64,000 bases of DNA from Vitellaria paradoxa (taxonomy: Eukaryota; Streptophyta; Magnoliopsida; Ericales; Sapotaceae). The stretch covers positions 12,911,167 through 12,975,166 of the forward strand of contig CM034236.1 of assembly GCA_019916065.1 (NCBI GenBank), read 5' to 3'. Shown one piece after another: positions 57,026 to 64,000 of this stretch. How positions within the stretch are numbered: the first letter of the stretch is position 1; every line of letters starts with the position of its first letter. The notes under the pieces were generated by a model. The model saw only the letters and a program-made list of their open reading frames with translations. It was not told the origin of the DNA and made no database searches. A program made the translations under genes and the position numbers.

Positions 57026-60000
57026 GGCAAATTCTGGAAGTGCATAAGGAAATAAATTGAAAAAGATGGGAGAGGACCATATGGAAGATGAGCTGCAATG
57101 GAAAGAAGAACATGAACTGGAAATTACTCTCCATGCCTTAATAGGAACTCCTTAGCCTCAGACTATTAGACTAATGGGGTTGATCAACGGAAAGAGTTAG
57201 ACTATACTGATTGACTCCGGGAGCACCCACAATTTCATAGATCCCAATGTGGCTAGGGTTAGTCACTTAAAGAAGAAAGAAGGACCAGCTTTAGTTGTTA
57301 AGGTAGCCAATAGGGAGACTGTGAACAGTGTGGGGTCCAGTTCGGGGTTCAAGTCAAAATTCAAGGCCATAGTTTCAATCTAAATTTTGTGCTGCTGCTG
57401 CCACTAGTAGGGTGTGATCTAGTGCTGGGAGTGTAATGGTTAAAGACACTTGGCAGTATTTGCTTTAACTTTAAGGGTCTAACTATGAGGTTCAACAAGC
57501 AAGGAGTACCAGTCTGTCTAAGAGGAATTGGGAAGAACTCAGTTGCCATTGAACAAGTGGAGCCCAACCAATTAAAAGCTAGCTGTCTCAAGGGGTTGCT
57601 GTTATATGTAATGGAAGTAAACTAGTTGGAAGGATCAGAGGCAAAGCATTCTAAAGGGAATCGGGAGTTGATGTCATTACGAAGGACATTTGCAGATGTC
57701 TTTCAAGAGGCCAGTGGGTTGCCTCCTATCAGAGGCCATAAGCATAGAATAATGCTGTAGCAAGGTACTAATCTTATTTCTGTGAGACCATACAGGTATC
57801 CTCACTATCAAAAGGAAGAAATTGAAAAGATTGTACAAGACTTGTTGAGCTCTGGCTTAATCCAACTGACTCAATCACATTTCTCTTGACCAATCATTTT
57901 GGTGAGAAAAACGGATGGTACCTAGAGGATTTGCGTAGACTATAGAGCTTTAAACTAAGTAACTATCAAAGATAAGTATCCAATTCCAATGGTAGATAAG
58001 CTATTGGATGAATTACGTGGAGATACCATTTTCCAAAATTGAACTTGAGATCAGGTTGTCATCAAATTAGAATGGTAGCAGAAGATAGAGAGAATACAGC
58101 TTTTCGCACACATGCTGGGCATAATGAATTCCTAGTTATGCCCTTTGGGTTAACTAATGGCCCAGCAACGTTTCAAAGTCTTATGAATGAAATTTTTAGA
58201 CCTCACCTAAGGAAGTTCATCTTAGTGTTTTTTGATGACATTCTGATATATAGCAAGAGTGAAAAAAAGCATTGGGAACACTTGAATACCATACTGGAGA
58301 TTCTTAGAAGACACAAGCTATATGCTAAGGAATCCAAGTGTCAGTTGGCCTATGTAGAGGTAGAGTATTTGGAACATTTAATTTCTAAATGTGGGGTGAA
58401 AGCAAATCCTAAAAAGATTCAAGCCATGGTGGCCTGGCTAGCTCCCACTACCATTAAGTCCTTAAGGGGATTTCTAGGACTCACTAGTTACTACAGGAGG
58501 TTTATTAAGGGATATGGAGGTATAGCTAAACTTTGACCGAGCTACTTAAAAAGAATGCCTTCAAGTGGACTGAACAAGCTGAACAGGCCTTCAATGAATT
58601 AAAAGCAGTTGTTACTAATCCTCCAATATTGGCTCTACCAAATTTTTTTAAAGTCTTTGTGATTGAGTGTGATGCCTCAGCAGTTGGAATTGAAGCAGTG
58701 TTGATGCAAGAAAAGAAACCTATAGCCTTCTTTAGCGAGACATTAAAAAGGGAAGTTATTGGGGTTATCTACCTATGAAAATGAGTTGTTTGCTGTGGTC
58801 CAGGCTGTTAAAAAATGGAGGCCATATTTGTTAGGGCAGTCATTTATAGTAAAAACTGATCATCACAGTTTGAAGTTTCTACTAGAGCAAAAGATTGGAA
58901 CTCCTTGTCAGTAAAAGTGGATCACTAAACTGATTGGCTATACATTCAAGATTGAATACAAACAAGGGGTGAAGAATAAGGTAGCTGATGCTCTATCTAG
59001 AGTGTTTGAAGCAGAGGAGGGAAAAGAAGGAACAGCAGTTTGTTTGTCTCTATCTATCAATAAGCCATATTCAACAATCTTCACAGAAATAAAGCAAGCA
59101 TATACAATGGATGACCAGGTACAATCAATTATTTTGGAATTGCAACAAGAAAATATAGGTGTGCAAAATTTTTCTTTTAAAAATGACTTGTTATTTTATA
59201 AGGATGGGCTTTATATTCCTTGTAATGATGCAATTAAACAACAAGTATTACAGTATGTGCACAATGAGCCAATGGCAGGTCATAGAGGATTTCAAAAAAC
59301 AATATAAAAAGCAATTAAGGAGTTTTATTGGCCAAACATGAAATCAGACATCAGACAATATGTCAAAGAATGTGAAATATGTCAAATGTGCAAGTATGAA
59401 ACATCTGTTACCCCCGGATTATTACAGCCACTTCCAATTTCTATGAGGAACTGGTTAGATATTTCCATGGATTTCATTGAGGGGCTACCCAAATCAAAGG
59501 ATGCAAAAATAATTTGGGTTATTGTGGATAGATTATCCAAATATACTCATTTTATAGCATTGTCTCACCCCTATACTACTGCTAGTTTGGCACAACTCTT
59601 TATGAAACAAATTTTCAAGCTTCATGGACTACCTACAACTATTGTCTCAGATCGGGACTTCTCTTTTACAAATTCATTTTGGAATGAGTTGTTTAAGCTA
59701 ATGGGAACCAAGCTACATTTCAGCTCTAGTTATTATCCGCAATCTGATGGTCAAATAGAAGTTACCAACAGGTATGTGGAAACTTACTTGAGATGCTTCT
59801 CTTCAGAAACTCCTAATTTGTGGGCTACTTGGCTATTTTTAGCCAAATGGTGTTACAATACTAATTTTCACTCAGCAATCAAACTCACGCCTTATGAGGC
59901 TCTGTACAGGGTATCTCCTCCTACACTTAGAAATTATATGCCAGGTATGTCAAAAATTGCTACAGTGGATGATATGTTGCAAGCTCACTCAAGAATTCAA

Positions 60001-60564
60001 AAAATTCTTCAAGAATATTTGAAAGTGGCCCAAAATCGAATGAAACAACAAACTAATAAACACTGTAAAGAAATGACCTTTAAAGTGGGGGACTGGGTGT
60101 ATGTCAAATTGCAGCCCTATAGACAATTATCAGTCTGGCAAAAAAGAAATTTCAAGCTTTCTTCTCCCTATTTTGGGCCCTATCAAGTAATTAAAGTGAT
60201 TGGAACTGTTGCTTACCAATTAGATCTGTCGAGTCAATCCCAAATTCATCCGATTTTTCATATATCTCAACTCAAAGAAAAAGTTGGGAAAGGAATATTA
60301 CCTTCAACCGTGTTACCCATCGTTGATCAGGGAGGCCATTTAGTACCTGAACCTCTGAGTATTCTACAGACACGGGCCAACAAAATGGGTCGAAGAGAGT
60401 TTCAAGAGGCGCTGGTACAGTGGACTAGACAAGCATCGGAGGAAGCGATGTGGGAACCCCTTAACAGGTTGTTCACTGAGTACCCAAACCTTGAGGTCAA
60501 GGTTCCTTCCGAAGGGGGAGGGAGTTGTTACAGTGCCAAGTTTCAATCCAATGAAAACAAATAG
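57026..60564 (+). pseudogene. pol: Reina-like pol: protease, RT, RNase H, integrase, chromodomain
   Basis: Protease motif LIDSGSTHNF at 57207-57239. RT spans about 57780-58536, with intact FFDD near 58229-58240. A one-base loss near 58525 shifts to 58533-58778 (RNase H start, IECDASAVG). Another shift near 58765 follows, then TAA near 58914 where CAA is expected. RNase H ends KNKVADALSRV (58975). Integrase: HNEPMAGHRGFQKT zinc region, TAA at 59305-59307, then an uninterrupted frame 59338-60564. Numbered from Met 59338, that frame carries CEICQMC and the triad D45, D105, E141 (35 residues between the last two). A chromodomain-like segment at about residues 338-388 (VQWTRQASEEAMWEPLNRL) ends it. 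The stop lies 39 bases inside the 3' LTR, so the frame overlaps the purine tract. Confidence 0.9.
60511..60525 (+). other. Reina-like polypurine tract
   Basis: GAAGGGGGAGGGAGT directly precedes the 3' LTR and lies within the pol reading frame. Confidence 0.88.
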
Positions 60565-61402
60565 AAGGGGAAAAGGAAGAGAAGAAGTAGGGTACATGGG
60601 TTTTGAGGGGACCTCTACAGCCATCTACCATGGGAATTACAGAAAGAGAGAAAGAAGTGCAAATGAGCTCTGTGCAAGAAGAAAAGCCTCAGTTGAAGCT
60701 CAAGCTTTGGAAATTAAATCTGGATTGTTCATCATGGAAGCAAGGGAATAATTTGGGCCGTCAGATGCCATGGCCCTTGGGTCACATGGATGGCTTGGAT
60801 TTAGCCTTACAAGTCTTCAATCATAGCTGTCCAACAGTTGAAGATCCAACGGTCAAACTGGGTTCCACCAACTAAGACAATTAGTGGCAGTGACTGGTTG
60901 ACAGCTAAGCAAACAAAAGGTTAGTAGGTAATTCAAAAGCTGATGTATGAAAAAAGATGAATCTAAAAGAGGGCAAAACAGTCAAAGAATGTGTGAATAA
61001 AAGTATGGGCAACGTCATCAACAGGGTTGCTGTGTAGAAAACTTGGGTCTGATCGAACCAAACACTCTCCAATGGGTTACAGCTCATCATCCGGCCCATT
61101 AACATGTCAGCTCAACTACCTGCACATAGGTCAGCATTATTTTAGCATAAATATAAAAGTAAATAAAACAAGTTCTAGTGTTTTCCCTCATCAGCATTTT
61201 AAATAGTAAAATTGTAATGGAAAAGGATTACGAAAGTTGTTTTGTGTGAACTGCAAGTTGCAGAGAAGGCCCTTGAAGTGGGTGAATAGTTTCATATATT
61301 CCAACCCAATTTCATTTGGATTGCATTTCAATCTTCAATTTCTTTTTATTTCAATTAATTCATCATTGGAAAATCCAAAGGAAATCGGAAGGGTATTCAT
61401 CA
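60526..61402 (+). repeat. Reina-like 3' LTR
   Basis: 877 bp with the same ends as the 5' LTR. It contains the last 39 bases of the pol frame. Confidence 0.92.
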
Positions 61403-61959
61403 ATCTTAATCTTCCTTATTAAGCTGTACGTGTACATCGCAAACTGGTGTGACTTTTCAAAACAAATTCCAAGGCTGTCTTACTATGATTCATCTGCAAG
61501 TGATCAAAATTTATGTATTCCTCTTTAAAATTTGTTGAATTCTTCGCCATTGAACAACTAATCCTACACTTGGAAATTAAGGTCTAGAATGGTCAAATTT
61601 AGCAAAACTACTATACAAAACAAGTTTCTTTATATGACATGATTTTAAATAATAATAACATTAACATAACATTCATGAATATATATAGTATAATAGATAT
61701 AAATTATAATAGATGGGTGTATTTGGAGTTGTGTAAATTAGTATAAATTTGTAAAAGTTGTAATTAAGTTTTTTTTTTTTTTAAAGGTGATTGCAGTTGA
61801 GTTACAGTAAGTAGAAAATTTAAATTTTGTAGAGATTTATTTTATTTTATGAATAACTAAACAAGCCTATGAAGTAATCAAAATTCAATGTAACAAGAAA
61901 ATTATAGTAAATTTAAAATCCTTTAAAAATGTTGAATTACATTACAAGCATTATAACAA

Positions 61960-63145
61960 TACACACTTTTAACGTCGAATTTTTGGTCACTAAAATTCAT
62001 TTTTTTTTTGTCAATAAAGTTATTGCAAACAGATAATTTAATCACCAGTTGTTTAGTAAAAGTTGGTTGCAAAATGTATTGGTGGCCAAAAACATATTTG
62101 AGTAGTAAAAGTTTGACTTTCAACAACTAAATTTTGATAAGTAAAAAATAAATTTTTTAATAACTAATTGGTTACTAAAAAGTAGGTATTTGACTATCAA
62201 AACATACTCAGTGAAGAAAAATTTGTCTTTTAGTGTGTGTTTGGAGTGATAAAAAGTAAGAAAAATAAGATAAAGTAAGAAAAGTTGTGAGTTCATAATG
62301 TGTGCAGTGAAATAAAAAAGTTAATGTGATAGAAATTTTTAGAAGTTTTTAAAGTTTTTTTTTTATTTTTTGTCTATGCCAAACGTACCCTTAGTGATGA
62401 TAATTTTGTTAGCAAAATGCTGATCTTTAGCAATCAATTCATCAGCAAAAGTTCTTATAAATAAATTTGCTCCACTTATGTCTCAAAAAAACTCAGGTCT
62501 CCATCTTAATTTTGGAGTGCTCAATTATCACATTAAGTCCTTATATATGTACATGTATATATTTTAATATATATGTATGTGCATATATTAAATCTTTTAT
62601 TTTGGTCGAGAAAAGTAAAATTTTGGTTGTAAAAAAAATAAATTATTTTTTGAGAGTGAAAAATAATAAAATATTTATTACTTTTATCAATTAATTGGTC
62701 AATAAAAGATCTACTTTTATTAATTAAATTTATTTGATTAAAAATTTTTATTTGATTAGAACAAGTAATCCCTTTTACCTATTAATTTTTATATGGTCGA
62801 CAAAAGTGAATTTTTAACAATTAATTGATTACAAAGGGGATTACTTTAACGACCAATTGGTTAGCAAAGATAATAAATATTTTATTAATTTTTTATTTAA
62901 AATTTTTTACGATCAATTGGTTGAGAAAAGTAATTCTCTAACAATCAACTCAAAAACCGCCGCTAAAGGGTAAAATTTTGGGAACCAATTAGTCAGTAAA
63001 AGGTAATGGTCGCTAAAAAATTGCCTTCAACCAATCATAATTTGATAGGAAAAAAATCACTATTAACATCCAATCTTAATTTGGTTGGAAAAAATTAATC
63101 TTTAATAATTAAATTTGTGTTTGGTTAAAAAAAACGTGACCGTCA
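61960..63145. repeat. Degenerate array of AACCAATTGGTnnnTAAAA-type repeats, CACTA-end-like
   Basis: Variants of one word recur at irregular intervals: TAACTAATTGGTTACTAAAA (62160), CAATTAATTGGTCAATAAAA (62688), GACCAATTGGTTAGCAAAGA (62850), GATCAATTGGTTGAGAAAAG (62910) and GAACCAATTAGTCAGTAAAA (62981). TGGTCGCTAAAAAATTGCC follows near 63006. The words resemble decayed CACTA subterminal motifs. No CACTA terminus or transposase is seen nearby. Confidence 0.55.
62232..62395. mobile_element. MITE-like insertion inside the degenerate array
   Basis: The left end TAGTGTGTGTTTGGAGTG and the right end ATGCCAAACGTACCCTTA form imperfect inverted repeats of the GTTTGG type. Array sequence lies on both sides. 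The target duplication could not be fixed. Confidence 0.4.
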
Positions 63146-63471
63146 AATTTATTTATTCTTGTAGTTGAGAAAACTACAAAAATACTAACAAGCAAACTAC
63201 ATGTTGCTTGTAATGAGCTGTACCATGAAGAATGGAAGCTGATGGAAATGGAATTTGGAGAGGAGACGGGGAACTTTGAATGTTCCAAATCTTTTGACAT
63301 GTTAAACAATGGAGGGCCGAGGTACAGACATGCACGTCAAAGCTAAATGCAGAGCGAAGTTTCCCCCCATTGAGACCGAGACTGAGCTAGATTACTCGTA
63401 AAAAAAGAAATAAAACAAAATAATAGACGCATACTCCAGTAACATATGTAATTCTATAAATTCTAATTTAG

Positions 63472-63625
63472 GGAGATTTGGATGAAAAAAAATATAAGAA
63501 AAGTACAAAAAATTAGTATAAAAATAGCATGAGGTGAAATTTAATTAAAAAATTTATAAACTGTTTGTAATTTTTTATATTTTTTTTTTGGGAGATTTGG
63601 TAAATTAAATACTCTCTAATTTTAT
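63472..63625. mobile_element. MITE-like unit related to the one at 7.6 kb
   Basis: AAAGTACAAAAAATTAGTAT, GAGGTGAAATTTAATTAAAA and GTAATTTTTTATATT follow in the same order as in 7605-7700. Borders are uncertain. Confidence 0.4.
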
Positions 63626-64000
63626 ATAAATACTTTTTTAAATACGCTCTTTTCATTGTCTTGTCCCAGTTACGTTAAAAGCAGAAACAACGCGACAGGA
63701 TAGTTATTGATCACGATTGTTGGCTTTGACAATCAGTAATATTTACTTTTGTTCCGGGCATGGATTTAGGGGCGCGGGACAGCAAGGTTGGAGCCGTATA
63801 GTTAAAATTGAACTGTTTAGATATATCTATATATTTTTAATAGTCTAAACATATTTATATATTTTTATATATTTATATTTTTAGGTTAAAAATATATAAA
63901 TATATGTAAATTGTTAAATTTTAATTTAACGATTTCCGACCTCACAATTATTAAGTTGATATTCTCCCTCTTCCTTTTTTACTTTTCTTTTTTTGGCGTT

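Larger units (their letters stand above)
55095..61402 (+). mobile_element. Ty3/gypsy chromovirus (Reina-like), full length but decayed
   Basis: LTRs 55095-55982 (888 bp) and 60526-61402 (877 bp) begin TGTTACAGTGCCAAG and end GTATTCATCA. The flanks ACCTT (55090-55094) and ATCTT (61403-61407) are a 5-bp duplication with one C/T change. A Met-tRNA primer site and a purine tract are in place. The order gag, protease, RT, RNase H, integrase with C-terminal chromodomain marks a chromovirus; the RT/RNase H wording suggests the Reina clade. The LTRs show many substitutions and short indels, so this copy is considerably older than the Athila at 15.7 kb. Confidence 0.92.
61403..64000. other. AT-rich spacer with a degenerate repeat array
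   Basis: No gene is supported. From about 61960 to 63145 a degenerate short-repeat array fills the sequence (separate entry). From 63472 there is a MITE-like piece, then low-complexity A/T sequence to the window end. Confidence 0.55.

Overview
This window looks like transposon-rich, gene-poor nuclear DNA of a flowering plant. It is AT-rich and dense in plant retroelement families: Athila-type and chromovirus Ty3/gypsy, Ty1/copia, a Cassandra TRIM, a CACTA DNA transposon and a non-autonomous hAT element. I could support no host gene, tRNA gene or CRISPR array. The species cannot be told from the sequence; Athila elements with a tRNA-Asp-type primer site suggest an angiosperm, but I would not go further.

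Layout. 1-5746: the 3' part of a CACTA (En/Spm) transposon on the + strand, with a broken TNP2-type transposase, a seven-exon second gene, a subterminal repeat array and the CACTAGTG terminus. 5747-9132: AT-rich spacer with microsatellites, a MITE-like unit and a copia LTR scrap. 9133-9895: a complete Cassandra element whose two 309-bp LTRs carry a 5S-rRNA-derived segment. 9896-10999: spacer with a TG microsatellite and a 28-bp tandem repeat. 11000-31454: an old chromovirus (Tekay/Del-like), split by two later insertions into its 3' LTR. The first insertion, 15746-29778, is a 14.0-kb Athila-type element complete at both ends (TTATA target duplication, LTRs of 1596/1595 bp). It has an intact pol, an intact third ORF and a broken gag-protease region. 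The second, 31455 to about 40825 on the - strand, is an older Athila-type element with a decayed pol and third ORF; its 5' half is missing at an abrupt junction near 40825. From there to about 46030 lies a decayed Ty1/copia element on the - strand with both LTRs truncated.

46031-55094 is mostly spacer. It contains a 629-bp hAT-type non-autonomous element (46487-47115) with an 8-bp target duplication, a nested tandem duplication at about 50.0-50.4 kb and several microsatellites. 55095-61402 is a full-length but decayed chromovirus (Reina-like) with a degenerate chromodomain at the integrase C-terminus. 61403-64000 is spacer holding a degenerate CACTA-style repeat array and MITE-like units.

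Function. Nearly all coding capacity serves transposition, and most of it is broken. Many of the nonsense codons can be explained by C-to-T or G-to-A transitions, as expected of old, methylated DNA. The least damaged element is the Athila-type copy at 15.7-29.8 kb. Its pol (1151 codons) and third ORF are open while its gag-protease region carries six disabling lesions, and its LTRs differ by only about 1% by eye. It may therefore have moved with Gag supplied by a relative. The window's main interest is this nested history, the conserved Athila third ORF, and an unexpected enrichment of the palindrome ATTCGAAT inside that one element.
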